Positions 1 through 11,135 are shown, counted from the stretch's first letter. The stretch is 64,000 bases of DNA from Vicinamibacterales bacterium (GCA_035699745.1 DASSPH010000069.1:1-64000); one strand, 5' to 3'. Translations and numbers: made by a program. The notes: a model not told the origin generated them from the letters alone.

Positions 1-750
1 TTCCGCCTCGCGGCGCTGGGCCGCCAGGAGCTGGCGACGCTCGCCGGACGCGTCGATCTGGCGCTGGGGGATTCCGACTTCAACCGGCAGGAACTGGAAG
101 CGCTCGGCTTCGAACGCACGGGGGTGATGCCGATCGCGGTGAACACGGAGCGCATCACCGGGGCGCCGCGCCGGCCGGCGCTGGAGCGGATCCTCGCCGA
201 CGGGCTGATCAACATCCTCTTCGTCGGCCGCATCGTCCCCAACAAGCGGATCGAAGACCACGTTCGCCTGGCGGAGATGTACAAGCGCTACGTCGACAGC
301 TACTACCGGTTCATCTTCGTCGGGCGCTACGACGGCGTGCCGCGCTACTACGCGCAGGTGCGGGCGCTGATCGAGCAGTACGAGATGCTGCCGGACCGTT
401 TCTGGTTCACCGGGCCGGTGCCCGACGAGGATCTGGCGGCGTTCTACCGCTGGTCGGACGTCTACGTGTCGCTGAGCGAGCACGAAGGCTTCTGCGTGCC
501 GCTCGTCGAAGCGATGGCGGCGGACGTGCCGATCGTGGCCTACGCCGCCGGCGCGGTGCCGGAAACGCTCGGCGGGGCGGGCCTGCTGTTCGCCCCCAAG
601 GATCTCGAGGTGGCCGCTGAACTGATCGGCAGCGTCGTATACGATCGCGAGGTCCGCGGCCGCGTGCTCGACGGGCAGCGCCGCCGTCTCGCGGATTTCG
701 CGCCCGACACAATTCAGAACAGGCTGGTTGAGGTATTGGAGCAGCTGTGA
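1..750 (+). CDS. glycosyltransferase family 4-like, 5' end outside window
   Basis: The reading frame is open from base 1, so the gene begins upstream and only about 249 C-terminal residues are present. They form the nucleotide-sugar-binding half of a GT-B glycosyltransferase: a VGRIVPNKR strand-loop starts the C-terminal Rossmann domain, and the EGFCVPLVEAM segment carries the spaced glutamates (E-x7-E) that hold the donor sugar nucleotide in GT4 enzymes. It would transfer a sugar to a polysaccharide or lipid acceptor on the cytoplasmic face. The next gene is a second glycosyltransferase in the same direction, 40 bp on, which suggests a surface polysaccharide operon extending upstream of the window. 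Donor and acceptor cannot be read from the sequence. Confidence 0.85.
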   Translation, partial: FRLAALGRQELATLAGRVDLALGDSDFNRQELEALGFERTGVMPIAVNTERITGAPRRPALERILADGLINILFVGRIVPNKRIEDHVRLAEMYKRYVDSYYRFIFVGRYDGVPRYYAQVRALIEQYEMLPDRFWFTGPVPDEDLAAFYRWSDVYVSLSEHEGFCVPLVEAMAADVPIVAYAAGAVPETLGGAGLLFAPKDLEVAAELIGSVVYDREVRGRVLDGQRRRLADFAPDTIQNRLVEVLEQL

Positions 751-790
751 GCGAGCGAAGCGAAGCGAACCGCGCGAGCCTCGGAAGAAG

Positions 791-2065
791 ATGAAGATCG
801 CGTTCATCGTGCAGCGCTACGGAACGGAGATCCTGGGCGGATCCGAATACCATTGCCGCCTGATCGCCGAGCGCCTCGCGCCGAAGCACCAGGTCGAAGT
901 GCTGACCACGTGCGCGCAGGACTACATCACCTGGAAGAACGAGTATGCCGAAGGCACCGACCGCATCCGCGGCGTGACGGTGCGGCGGTTCGCCAACGCG
1001 CGGACCCGGGACATCGACGCCTTCAACCGCTACTCGGAATGGATCTTCACCTCCGCGCACACGCGCGACGACGAGATGGAGTGGCTGCGCCAGCAGGGGC
1101 CGTGGTGTCCGGCGCTGCAGGACTATCTGGAGCGCAACCATCAGCAGTACGACATCCTGATCTTCTTCACCTACCTGTACGCGCCGACGGTGCTCGGCGC
1201 CCGGGTCGCACCGCACAAGTCGATCCTGGTGCCGACGGCGCACGACGAGCCCGCGATCCATCTCGAGATCTACAAGGAGCTGTTCGCCGCCCCGGCCGGC
1301 GTCGCGTTCAATACCGATGTCGAGCGCCGCTTTCTGACGACGCACTTCTCGATGCGGGCGATTGAAGAGGAAACCGTCGGCTGCGGCGTGGACCTGTCAC
1401 AGGCGCAGATCTACCAGCACGACAAGCCGGACGAGGACCTCAAGGACGAGCCCGAGCCCGAGAACGTGCCCGATGACGAGCGCTCTCCGTCCTGGCGGCC
1501 GCACCTCGCCGGCCGCGGCGTGCTCTTCAAGCGGCGTCACCGCCTGCACGGCCCGCTCGCGCTCTACGGCGGCCGGATCGATCCGGGCAAGGGCTGCGAG
1601 GAGCTGATCGAGTACTTCAGCACCTACGTGCAGGAAGGGGGCGACGCCTCGCTCGTGCTGATGGGCGTCAAGCTCATGCCGCTGCCCGAGGAGCCCTTCA
1701 TCCACTTTGCCGGCCGTCTGCCCGACAACGAGCGGCTGCAGGCGCTGGAAGCCGCGACGGTCGTCGTCGTGCCGTCCCCGTACGAGAGCCTGTCGCTCCT
1801 CGCGCTGGAGGCGTTCGCGGTCGGCACTCCCGTGCTGGCCAACGCGCGCAGCGAGGTCCTCGTCGAGCACTGCCAGAAGAGCAACGCCGGACTCTACTAC
1901 GCGGATCGCGACGAGTTCGTCGAAGCGATGAAGCTGCTCGTGGCGGATCACCGGCTGCGCGCCGCGATGGGGCGCAACGGACGCGCCTACGTGCGCAAGA
2001 ACTACCGCTGGGACGTGATCATCTCGAAATACGAGCGGATGTTCGCGAAGCTGCGCGGACGGTGA
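791..2065 (+). CDS. glycosyltransferase family 4-like
   Basis: A 424-residue GT-B glycosyltransferase. The N-terminal domain opens with MKIAFIVQRYGTEILGGSEY, the usual first strand plus glycine loop of this family, and the C-terminal donor domain shows YGGRIDPGKGCEEL and SPYESLSLLALEAFAVGTPV with the E-x7-E pair. An acidic, proline-rich insertion (DEDLKDEPEPENVPDDE) lies just before the donor domain and is unusual. An in-frame ATG exists at 728, but the 21 residues it adds (many Arg/Ser/Lys) read through a GCGAA-rich spacer and match no family start, so 791 is preferred. It follows another glycosyltransferase and probably shares its transcript; the substrate is unknown. Confidence 0.85.
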   Translation: MKIAFIVQRYGTEILGGSEYHCRLIAERLAPKHQVEVLTTCAQDYITWKNEYAEGTDRIRGVTVRRFANARTRDIDAFNRYSEWIFTSAHTRDDEMEWLRQQGPWCPALQDYLERNHQQYDILIFFTYLYAPTVLGARVAPHKSILVPTAHDEPAIHLEIYKELFAAPAGVAFNTDVERRFLTTHFSMRAIEEETVGCGVDLSQAQIYQHDKPDEDLKDEPEPENVPDDERSPSWRPHLAGRGVLFKRRHRLHGPLALYGGRIDPGKGCEELIEYFSTYVQEGGDASLVLMGVKLMPLPEEPFIHFAGRLPDNERLQALEAATVVVVPSPYESLSLLALEAFAVGTPVLANARSEVLVEHCQKSNAGLYYADRDEFVEAMKLLVADHRLRAAMGRNGRAYVRKNYRWDVIISKYERMFAKLRGR

Positions 2066-2084
2066 CCGGTAGCCGGTAGCCGGT
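2064..2084. repeat. 7-bp degenerate tandem array (RRCCGGT x3)
   Basis: Three contiguous heptamers (gaccggt, agccggt, agccggt) begin inside the stop codon of the glycosyltransferase and end 11 bp before the vapB start. Same form as the other short arrays in this window and near-identical in unit to the TACCGGT array at 55805-55846. Confidence 0.7.
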
Positions 2085-2095
2085 AATGTAATGCC

Positions 2096-2350
2096 ATGCG
2101 CACTACCATCGACAAGGCAGGACGCGTGGTCATTCCGGCGCCGATCCGCGGTCGTGCGGGGCTGACTCCCGGCACCGCCCTGGAAGTCACTGCGGACGAG
2201 GCCGGCATCCGGATCGAGCGGGTGGCCGCTGGCCCGAAGCTGGTCCGGATTGGCAAGCGCCTCGTGGCGCGACCGACGGTCGGCGCCGACGAACGGCCGG
2301 CGGTCGATATCGCGGCGCTGATCGAGGACGAGCGGAACCGCTGGCCGTGA
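2096..2350 (+). CDS. vapB: AbrB/SpoVT-type antitoxin (VapB)
   Basis: An 84-residue protein whose first 45 residues fit the swapped-hairpin AbrB DNA-binding fold: MRTTIDKAGRVVIPAPIRG, then a G-L-T-P-G-T-x-L-E-V turn. The C-terminal half (PAVDIAALIEDERNRW) is the kind of tail that wraps the toxin active site. It overlaps the next gene by 4 bp (ATGA-type coupling: TGA of vapB inside GTGAGC start of the toxin), the usual antitoxin-first arrangement. It would neutralise the PIN RNase and autoregulate the pair. A TAATGT box 6 bp before the ATG could be a leaderless -10 element, but this is weak. Confidence 0.85.
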   Translation: MRTTIDKAGRVVIPAPIRGRAGLTPGTALEVTADEAGIRIERVAAGPKLVRIGKRLVARPTVGADERPAVDIAALIEDERNRWP

Positions 2351-2814
2351 GCGTGTTCCTGGATACCAGCGTGCTGGTCGCGGGACTGATCGATCTCGGC
2401 CCGCAGAGCGCGCCGGCGCATTCACTGATGCATGGTGTGGCGGAACGGACGATCGGGCCTGCGGCGACCGCCTGGCACTGCTGCCTCGAGTTCTTCTCGG
2501 TGTCCACGCGGCTGCCGGCGGAGTTCAGATTGTCGCCGGGCGACGCCGCCCGCCTCGTCGAGGAGGAGATCTTCGCGCGCATGAGCGTGCACGATCTGCC
2601 CGCGGGCCATCGTGCGCCGCTGCTGCGCGCGGCGGCGCACGACGCGATCGCCGGCGGCCGCATCTACGACGCGCACACCGCCGGCGTCGCGCGCGCGGCA
2701 CAGGCAGATGTCATCGTCACCGACAACCGCCGCCATTTTCTCGCCGCGCTGCGTCACGGCATCCGCGTCGAGACGCCGACAGAGTTTCTCGCCGGCCGGA
2801 AGAAGCACCGCTAG
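2347..2814 (+). CDS. vapC: PIN-domain ribonuclease toxin (VapC)
   Basis: A 155-residue PIN domain. The first acidic residue is in MSVFLDTSVLVAGLID, the middle carries the conserved glutamate region, and the C-terminus has GGRIYDAHTAGVARAAQADVIVTDN-type motifs: D of YDAH and TDN, which with the N-terminal Asp coordinate the catalytic metal. VapC toxins are Mg-dependent endoribonucleases cutting tRNA or rRNA loops. The start is GTG at 2347, overlapping vapB by 4 bp. All PIN acidic positions appear intact, so the toxin should be active. Followed by a degenerate heptamer array and a convergent regulator gene. Confidence 0.88.
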   Translation: MSVFLDTSVLVAGLIDLGPQSAPAHSLMHGVAERTIGPAATAWHCCLEFFSVSTRLPAEFRLSPGDAARLVEEEIFARMSVHDLPAGHRAPLLRAAAHDAIAGGRIYDAHTAGVARAAQADVIVTDNRRHFLAALRHGIRVETPTEFLAGRKKHR

Positions 2815-2831
2815 CCAGCACCTGGCACCGG

Positions 2832-2878
2832 CAGCGGTCAGCGGAAAGCCGTCAGCCGGAAGCTGTACGCGGCAGCCG

Positions 2879-2880
<2 letters not shown>
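2832..2880. repeat. 7-bp degenerate tandem array (AGCGGTC-like, about 7 units)
   Basis: Seven heptamers (cagcggt, cagcgga, aagccgt, cagccgg, aagctgt, acgcggc, agccgtc) fill the gap between the convergent vapC and the sigma-54 activator, running into the last codon of the latter. The AGCGGTCAGCG core also occurs in the array upstream of the ExeA-like gene (27108-27142). Confidence 0.6.
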
Positions 2881-4317
<1,437 letters not shown>

Positions 4318-4321
<4 letters not shown>

Positions 4322-7191
4322 CGCGCCTTGCGGACCGCCCCGGCGAGCGGCAGGTGAATCGTGAAGCGCGTCCCCTGCCCGAGCTGACTGTCGCAGGTGA
4401 TGTGGCCGCCGTGTTCCTGGACGATGCCGTAGGTGATCGAGAGCCCGAGCCCGGTCCCCTTGCCGATGGCCTTGGTGGTGAAGAACGGATCGTAGATGCG
4501 CGACAGCTGGTCGGCGGGAATGCCGGATCCGGTATCGGCGATCTCGACGACGGCGCCGTTGCGCTCCTGCCGCGTCACGATCGTCAGCCAGCCGCCCTTG
4601 GGCATGGCGTCGCGGGCGTTGAGGAACAGGTTGAGGAACACCTGCTGGAGCTTGTGCTCGATGCCCTGGACGATCGGCGCCGCCGCGGCCAGCTCCTTGC
4701 GCACCTGGATGCTGCCGGTGCGGAACTGGTGCTCGAGCAGCGACAGCACGTCGTTGATCACCGCGTTGATGTCGCACGGGCCGCTGTCGACCTGCGCCGG
4801 ACGGGCGAGGTTGAGCAGGCCGTTGACGATCTTGGCGGCGCGGAACGTCTGGCGCTCGATCTTCTCGAGCACCTTGGTCGACGGATCGTCGGCCGGCGCC
4901 TGCTGCAGCAGCATCTGCGTGTAGCTGGAGATGCCGGTGAGCGGCGTGTTGACCTCGTGAGCGACGCCGGCGGCGAGCAGGCCGATCGACGCCATCTTGT
5001 CCGAGATCTGCAGCTGCTCTTCGAGCTGCACGCGGGTCGAGATGTCTTCGATGATGACGATGGTGCCGACGATCTCGGCGGCGGAATCACGGAGCGGCGT
5101 CGCCCCGACGTTGACCAGGAGGCGGCGCGGCGGATCGTGACGCGTCGACATCGGGATCCGGTAATACGCCGCGCCCTCGCGCGACGCGCCGCGGATCATG
5201 GCGACCAGCGAGGAATCGAGCAGCGCATCGAGCGGCTGGCCGACCGCCGCTTCGTGGCGCACGCCGTAGAGCTCTTCCATCTGGCGGTTCCAGCGGATCA
5301 CGCAGCCGTTGCGGTCGAGCACCGCCAGGCCGTCGTTCAGCGATTCGAGGATGTTCTCGCTGAACTGCCGCATCCGCTCGAGCTCGTCCGCCTTGGTTCG
5401 CAGCTGCCGGTACAGACGGCCGTTCTCCAGCGCCGTCGCCGCCTGCGCCGCCACCGCCGACAGCAGCGCCATGTCTTCGCTGCTCAACGGCTCGCCGCCT
5501 TCGCCCCTGCGGGGCTTCGGCGAGACCGCCTGCGGCGGCGCGAGCTTCCGTCCCAGGGCCATCACCGCGATCGTTCCCTCCTTTGAGACGCAGGGAACGA
5601 AGTAGTGGATTCCGGCGTGGCGCCAGAAATCCACTTCGTGCGGGTCGAGCCGGCGCAGCGCGAACGTGTCGTCGAGCGCGAGCGTGTGCCCCGAGAACAA
5701 CCGCGTCGCCACCTCGGAGCCCGCCTGCAGCGGCGGCGGCCCGTCGGCGAAGCCGGCGTGCGCGATGGTGACGAAATCGCCGGCCGCCGCGGAAACCGGC
5801 GCCAGCATCAGCGCCATGCGATCGACCACCAGCGTTTCGGTGACCCGGTTGACCAGACGCTCGCTGAGCCGCTGCAGATCCAGGTCGCTGTTGAGATCGC
5901 GCGCGAATCCGACCAGCGCGCGCCGGTAGTCGTAGCGATCGCGGTAGTACACCCGATCGAGCCCGGTCTGGATCGCGTTCTTGACCGGCCGCGACAGGAG
6001 CACGACGACGAACGTCGCGAGCAGCGCGATGACCGGGTTGCTGCGCTGATCGGCGTCGCGCAGGAACACCGCCCCGGCCATCCGCAGCAGCACCGCGTAG
6101 ATCGCCGCGATGGCGGCGAGCGCCGCCGCGTAGACCAGCGCGCGCTTGATGATCACCTCGACGTCCATCAGCCGGTAGCGCACGATGGCGGAGGCAAAGG
6201 CGAGCGGGATCAGGCCGAGCAGCAGCGCGGTCAGCTCGAACCCCCTGATCGGCGGCAGGCCGAACGCGAACGGCAGCGCATAGCCGAGAACGAACGGCAC
6301 CGAGCCGAGCGCGGTGCCCCACACGATCCATCGCAGCTGGCGGCGGGCGGTCACCGATCGGACGCGGCGCAGCGCCCGCACCATGATCGCCAGCCCGGCG
6401 ATCAGGCTCACCGCCAGGTAGACCAACTGGGCGGCCTGCACCAGGCCGGCGACACGCGTCAGCACCTCGCCGTGACGCGCGCCGTTGACGACGCCGGCCA
6501 CCGACACCGCCCCCAGCAGCAGCGCGGGCAGATAGATCGCGGGCACCAGCGTCCGCCCGGTATCGCTGCGCACCCACGCGTCGGGCCGATCCGGGAAGAC
6601 CAGCGCGAAATGCAGGAACAGCGGCGGCAGCAGCAGTTGCGCCGTGATGTCCCCCCAGTAGAACGTCCAGTCGAGCGGATCGAGCTTGCCCGTGAACGAG
6701 AACGCCATGACGCCGAAGAAGGCGACGGTGAGCCAGAAGAAGTGCAGCGTCGCCTGATGATCCGGCCGGCGCAGACGCACCGACGCGCCGACGAGAAGCG
6801 AGAAGATGCCGACCGCGGCCAGCGACAGATAGAGCCCGAACGGACCCGACGGGACGGGCGCGACGTCGATCTCGGCGTGCTGCTGCGCCCGCATCCGCAG
6901 GATCGTGTAGCGCAGCCGGTCGCCGGCCGCCGCCTCGTGCAGCCGCGACACCACGTCCTCGACGCGCTCGACGATCTGCCCGTCGACCATCAGCAGCACG
7001 TCCCCCTGCTCGACGCCGGCGCGCGCCGCGGCGGTCCCGGCGGCGACTTCGGCCGCCACGACCTCCCCCCCGGGTCCCATCTTCCAGAGGACGCCGTCTT
7101 CGAGCTCCCGCCACGTCCATCGCTGGGCGACGTTCAGCCCGGCGAGGAGGAGCAGGGCGGCGACGATGAGGCTGGTGCCCGTGCGGATCAT
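4318..7191 (-). CDS. membrane histidine kinase with PDZ, 7-8 TM, GAF and PAS domains
   Basis: A 957-residue sensor kinase. Order: N-terminal TM ([11 protein letters not shown]), a PDZ domain (about 45-100: GVEQGDVLLMVDGQ), seven or eight further TM helices (about 115-430), a DRVYYRDRYDYR link, GAF (about 445-600), PAS (about 640-750, NILESLNDGLAVLDRNG), HisKA with His in AGVAHEVNTPL, and HATPase with DTGSGIP and GTGLGLSI. A PDZ before a multi-TM sensor suggests it detects C-terminal peptides or damaged proteins in the periplasm, but this is inference. Start taken at the ATG followed by IRTGTS, directly before the TM; an in-frame ATG at 7239 adds 16 residues lying over a promoter-like element. 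Coupled to the downstream sigma-54 activator. Confidence 0.92.
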
Positions 7192-7218
7192 GCGTACAGG
7201 GTGTATCCACCCCGACCT

Positions 7219-7234
7219 AGCAAACGGCATACCC
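7219..7234 (-). promoter_or_regulatory. candidate sigma-54 -24/-12 promoter for the kinase-regulator operon
   Basis: On the minus strand the sequence GGGTATGCCGTTTGCT has the GG-N10-GC spacing of sigma-54 promoters and an exact TTGCT -12 part; the -24 part (GGGTATG) matches TGGCACG at four of seven positions. Transcription would begin about 18 bp before the kinase ATG. The operon encodes a sigma-54 activator, which makes autoregulation plausible. Found by eye only. Confidence 0.4.
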
Positions 7235-7363
7235 CGCACCCGGCCGCAGAATCAGCATCGAAACCCTTTGTTTTCAGCCATTTATATCACGGCGCAGAGG
7301 CACCGGCGGCGCCGATTCCAACGCCGTGGAACAACGCATCCAAATTGTTGGAGCGGGGACTGT

Positions 7364-9256
7364 CTAGAACCGGATCAGGACGCCGCCGACCATCCGCTTC
7401 GGCGGCCGGACGACGAGCAGCTCGTCGTAGATCGATCCGGCGTCGTTCGGATCGCGGAACAGATTGCGAAGCCCCACGAGCACTTCCCAGCGCGCGGCGT
7501 TGCTGAACGGCATGAACGGCAGCGCCTGGTTGACCTGGACGTCGAACCGGTAGTCGAGGGACGGACGCGTCGGATCGTTGCCGCGCGCGAACGCGTTGTT
7601 CACCTTGTAGAGCACGAACACGCGCGTCGCGGTGTGCGGCAGCTCCGTTTCGAGCGACGTGGTCACGTCGTGGATGTCTTCCTGCCGCGGACGGATCGCG
7701 GCCGGCGCCCACATCGCGATCGCGGCCATGTCGCCGCGCGCGATCCACTGCGTCCGGGTGACGCTGTAATCGACCGAGCCGCGGATCTTCTGCGCCGGCG
7801 TGCTGCTCCAGCGTACGCCCCAGCCTTCCGCCTCGAGCCCCCCGGCGTTGGCGACGAAGTAGTGTCCGGGAGACTTCGGACCGCCGTTGATCGGCAGGCC
7901 GAAGAGCGTCGCGACCTGGCCGTTGACGCGCTGCTCGAAGCGGCGCACGCCGATGACGAACGCGCCGCTGAACTCGTGCGCGATGCCGACGTCGACGAAC
8001 CGCACGCGCTCGACGCGCAGGTCTTCTCCTTCGAGCGGCGCGAACGTGCGCTCGGGCGGCAGCCACGGCCCGACGGTGGCCGGCGCGAGGAACTCCTCGG
8101 CGCCCGGCGCGACCATCCGCTGACCGGCGGTCGCGGTCACGAACGTATGGCGGTACGGCGTGAGCGTCAGCCCCAGACGGGGGCTGAGCAGCGACCGCTG
8201 GCGGAGGTAGTCGTAGCGGGCGTAGCGCGCGCCGTATTCGAGGGCCAGCGTCGGCGACACCGTCCAGCGATCGCGCCCGTAGATCTCGCCGACGTTGCGC
8301 GACTCGTCGTTCACCGGGGCGGCCCCGGACAGCAGCGCCCGCCGCGGGTGGGTGTACTGCTGCGTGCTGTACGACACGCCGAACGCGGAATCGTGCGACG
8401 TGGCGATGCGCGACGAGAACGACCCCGCGACGATCCACGCCGAGACGTCCGACTGGCTCATCGACGCCCGCACGTCCCAGCGGCCCGCCGCGGCGGGCGC
8501 GCCGATCGACATGTAGGCGACCCCGCGCGGCACGAACTCGCTGAACAGCAGCGGACCCGGTCCGAACGCCGACGTGGTCAGGAAGTTGACTTCGCCGGAG
8601 AACGGGGTCGCGGTGAAGAACGTCGCGGCCATGGTCGCGGCGCTGTCGAGCGCGCGCCCGAAAATCGATCCGGCCGGATCGCCGTCGAACCCGCTGGTGC
8701 GTGCCGCGTCGGCGATCGAGACGACGCCGCTCTCCTGTTTCAACACGCTGCGCTTGATGTGGCGCAGCCGCCACGCCGTCTCGGAATGATTGTCGTCGTC
8801 GGGGACGGGATTCTCGCCGGACGGGACCGACATCCCCGCGGCGAGAATCGTCCGCGCCGCCAGCGGGGCGTCGTCCGCGCGGCGCATCTGGATCTTGTCC
8901 ACGTCTGCCGCGGCGGCGTTGACGCGGACGCGGTCGCGGCGCGTCGAGACGAACCCGGCGCGATGCACCCGCAGCTGATACTCGCCCGAGGGCAGCGGCT
9001 GGATGACGAAGCGGCCGCGCGCGTCGGTCGTCGCCATGAGGGTGGCGGCGCCCAGCGCCGAGACCATCGCGCCCGCCACCGGCCCGCCGCGGTCGTCGAT
9101 GACGGTCCCCTGAATGCTGCCGAGCATGAGCCGCGCCTGCTGCCCCTGGACGCTGGCACGCAGCGGGGTCGCGGGAATCCGTGACTGTGCGTGCGCCGGC
9201 CCCACCGTCGCCCCGACGATCGCCGCCGCCGCGAAAAGCCCGGTCAGGCGTGCCAT
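7364..9256 (-). CDS. TonB-dependent receptor-like outer-membrane protein with N-terminal regulatory domain
   Basis: A 630-residue exported protein: signal peptide ending PAHAQ (about 1-24), a carboxypeptidase-regulatory-like Ig domain (about 45-125: GSIQGTVIDDRGGPVAGAMV ... GEYQLRVHRAGF), then long amphipathic beta-rich sequence ending in GVLIRF with the terminal phenylalanine used by outer-membrane barrels. The plug is not obvious and the barrel is shorter than in the two 1,100-residue receptors at 52 and 62 kb, so it may be a smaller barrel or a non-transporting relative. An SD (gaggac) sits 5 bp before the ATG. It lies 11 bp downstream of the next exported gene, so the two are likely co-transcribed. 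Substrate unknown. Confidence 0.75.
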   Translation of the reverse strand: MARLTGLFAAAAIVGATVGPAHAQSRIPATPLRASVQGQQARLMLGSIQGTVIDDRGGPVAGAMVSALGAATLMATTDARGRFVIQPLPSGEYQLRVHRAGFVSTRRDRVRVNAAAADVDKIQMRRADDAPLAARTILAAGMSVPSGENPVPDDDNHSETAWRLRHIKRSVLKQESGVVSIADAARTSGFDGDPAGSIFGRALDSAATMAATFFTATPFSGEVNFLTTSAFGPGPLLFSEFVPRGVAYMSIGAPAAAGRWDVRASMSQSDVSAWIVAGSFSSRIATSHDSAFGVSYSTQQYTHPRRALLSGAAPVNDESRNVGEIYGRDRWTVSPTLALEYGARYARYDYLRQRSLLSPRLGLTLTPYRHTFVTATAGQRMVAPGAEEFLAPATVGPWLPPERTFAPLEGEDLRVERVRFVDVGIAHEFSGAFVIGVRRFEQRVNGQVATLFGLPINGGPKSPGHYFVANAGGLEAEGWGVRWSSTPAQKIRGSVDYSVTRTQWIARGDMAAIAMWAPAAIRPRQEDIHDVTTSLETELPHTATRVFVLYKVNNAFARGNDPTRPSLDYRFDVQVNQALPFMPFSNAARWEVLVGLRNLFRDPNDAGSIYDELLVVRPPKRMVGGVLIRF

Positions 9257-9267
9257 TGGATGTCCTC

Positions 9268-10413
9268 CTACGGCGTCACGGTGAAATTCACGTTCTGCGT
9301 CAGGGTCTTGGCGCTGAGCTTGTCGGTGATCTTGATTTCGAGCCGGTACGTGCCTTCGGGGAAACTCTGCAGCGGGACGCCCTGCCCCGCCTGGATGCTG
9401 CTGTTGCCGGACGGGTCGAACCCGGCGCCCATCGTCTCGGCGCTGAACGTCTGCGGCTCGGTGCTGTTGAACCGCTTCTCCGTCCCGCCGTCCTGGCGAT
9501 AGAAGGTGTAGGTCGCCTCGAGATTGAATTTCTTCTCGGGCGTCAGCATCGGGTTGTAGATCTGCAGCAGGACGATCAGCTCCTGCGATTTCTTGAATTT
9601 CCGCTCCGGCGACACGACGATTTCGGTCTGGCCGAAGGCATACGGCTTCTCGGACTGCTGATCCGGGGTAATCGGCGCCGGGAGCTGATCGACGCGTTCG
9701 GCGAGGATCACCGAGCTGGTGGCGAGCTCGCCGTTGGCGTAGTTCGGCACGTCGAGCGGCTGCTTCAGCACCGACGTCTTGCCGCCGGCCGGTGCGGCCG
9801 CCGCTGACGCAGTGGACGGCGCCGCAGCGGCGCGCTCGTGCAGGACGATGTAGAGATCGTAGCTGCCGGCCGGCACGCCGATGCCGCGGTAAATCCGGAT
9901 CGGCTGACCCGGCCCCGCCGCCTTCACATCCATGAAGGACACGTCTTCATAGGGATACGCCGGCCCGGCCGCGGCGGCAGCCGGCTTGTTCTTGTCTTTG
10001 TCCTTGTCCCGGTCCTTCGGGTTGGCAGGGGCCGTTGGCGCCGGCGGCGTCGTCGTGCCGCGCGGGACCACGCGCAGATACAGCGTGAGCGGACCGCTCG
10101 CCACCTTGGCCGGATCCAGCGTGAGGGTGATCGGCACCCAGACGCGGTTGCCCTGCGCCTTGAGGAAATCGTTCTGGAACTGAATCGGGAACTCGGCCGG
10201 CGCCTGCGCTCCGCTCATCGCCGTGTCGGCGAGGCGCACGAGGGACTGAATCTCCTGCTGCTGCGCCTGGGCCTGCGCCTGAGCGGCGGGATCCGGTTTC
10301 TGGTTGCCGGGAGCCTGACGAGGTTGACCGAGCGCCGGGAGCGCCCCTGTGCCAATGACCACCGCCGCCGTCAAAACGCGGCCGACCACACCCCGGGGAA
10401 CCCTCAGCGCCAT
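9268..10413 (-). CDS. exported protein of unknown function, beta-sandwich-rich
   Basis: A 381-residue protein with a cleavable signal peptide (VLTAAVVIGTGALPALGQ), a short Gln/Ala stretch (AQAQAQAQQQ), and a body of alternating beta strands ending in YRLEIKITDKLSAKTLTQNV, which resembles the Ig-like domains used in acidobacterial GWxTD-type and cell-surface proteins, although the GWxTD motif itself is not seen. A Lys/Asp/Pro linker (NPKDRDKDKDKNKP) sits mid-protein. A gaggagc SD precedes the ATG, and a TATGAT -10 box lies about 25 bp upstream on the minus strand. It is first in a likely two-gene operon with the barrel protein downstream, so a periplasmic or surface partner role is possible but not shown. 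Confidence 0.7.
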   Translation of the reverse strand: MALRVPRGVVGRVLTAAVVIGTGALPALGQPRQAPGNQKPDPAAQAQAQAQQQEIQSLVRLADTAMSGAQAPAEFPIQFQNDFLKAQGNRVWVPITLTLDPAKVASGPLTLYLRVVPRGTTTPPAPTAPANPKDRDKDKDKNKPAAAAAGPAYPYEDVSFMDVKAAGPGQPIRIYRGIGVPAGSYDLYIVLHERAAAAPSTASAAAAPAGGKTSVLKQPLDVPNYANGELATSSVILAERVDQLPAPITPDQQSEKPYAFGQTEIVVSPERKFKKSQELIVLLQIYNPMLTPEKKFNLEATYTFYRQDGGTEKRFNSTEPQTFSAETMGAGFDPSGNSSIQAGQGVPLQSFPEGTYRLEIKITDKLSAKTLTQNVNFTVTP

Positions 10414-10478
10414 CGATTGCTCCTCAACCCATGGATCATAAGCTCGTAACAGGTGGGAGTCAAAAGGACTTGTGGCTC

Positions 10479-10487
10479 TGATAAGAT
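10479..10487 (+). promoter_or_regulatory. extended -10 box, near-leaderless start of the cyclase gene
   Basis: TGATAAGAT (TG-n-TAAGAT) ends 9 bp before the ATG at 10497. Transcription would start about 3 bp before the start codon. No SD is visible. Weak -10 match (4 of 6). Confidence 0.35.
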
Positions 10488-10496
10488 GCCCGGTCT

Positions 10497-11135
10497 ATGC
10501 CGCGCCCGCCGCGCCTCGTGGACGTGAGCGTGCTGCTTGCGCCCGGCCTCGCCACCTACCCCGGCAATCCGGAGTTCGAGATCACGCCGGTGCACAAGAT
10601 TGCCGACGGCCACGGCTCGAACAACTCGCGTCTGGTCATGGGCACGCACACCGGCACCCATGTCGACGCGCCGCTGCACTTCTTCGACGGCCGCCCGGGC
10701 GTGGACGCCATGCCGCTCGAGCTGCTCGTGGGGCGCGCGCGCGTCATCGATCTGCCGCACCGCGGGGGCATCACCGAAGCGCATCTCGCCGAAGCGGGCC
10801 TCCGCGAGGACATCCGCGTGCTGCTGCGCACGCCGAACTCCGCGCTCTGGAACACGACCGACGGCTTTCACACCGACTACACGTATCTGACCGAAGGCGG
10901 CGCGAAGTTCCTCGTCGGCCAGGGGGTGAAGGTCGTCGGTGTCGACTACCTCTCGGTCGAGCAGTTCAAGAAGGCGGGAGCGCCCGCCCACAAGGCGCTG
11001 CTCGGCAACGACGTCGTCATCATCGAAGGGCTGAACCTGTCCGAGGCCGAGGCGGGGCAGTACGAGATGTACTGCCTGCCGCTGCGCATCGCGAACGGCG
11101 ACGGCGCCCCCGCCCGGGTCGTCCTCAAACGATGA
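10497..11135 (+). CDS. cyclase family protein (kynurenine formamidase-like)
   Basis: A 212-residue metal-dependent hydrolase of the cyclase/KynB fold. The signature HTGTHVDAPLHFFDG near residue 57 supplies the His and Asp ligands of the catalytic zinc or manganese centre, and the N-terminus LVDVSVLLAPGLATYPGNPE matches the family start. Members hydrolyse N-formylkynurenine, isatin and other amides; no tryptophan-degradation genes are adjacent, so the substrate is open. The stop overlaps the glgC start by 4 bp (ATGA), implying an operon with carbon-storage and glycolytic genes. The start is fixed by the conserved N-terminus and by a -10 box just upstream. Confidence 0.85.
   Translation: MPRPPRLVDVSVLLAPGLATYPGNPEFEITPVHKIADGHGSNNSRLVMGTHTGTHVDAPLHFFDGRPGVDAMPLELLVGRARVIDLPHRGGITEAHLAEAGLREDIRVLLRTPNSALWNTTDGFHTDYTYLTEGGAKFLVGQGVKVVGVDYLSVEQFKKAGAPAHKALLGNDVVIIEGLNLSEAEAGQYEMYCLPLRIANGDGAPARVVLKR

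Noticed and set aside
748-790. GCGAA-rich stretch between the glycosyltransferases as a hairpin or repeat element
   Set aside because: Looks like a short 5-bp-type spacer repeat, but too short and irregular to call; no stable stem.
10472-11131. Upstream extension of the glgC frame
   Set aside because: It is Arg/Pro-rich, runs antisense in composition to the cyclase gene, and the GlgC family start and ATGA overlap fix 11132.
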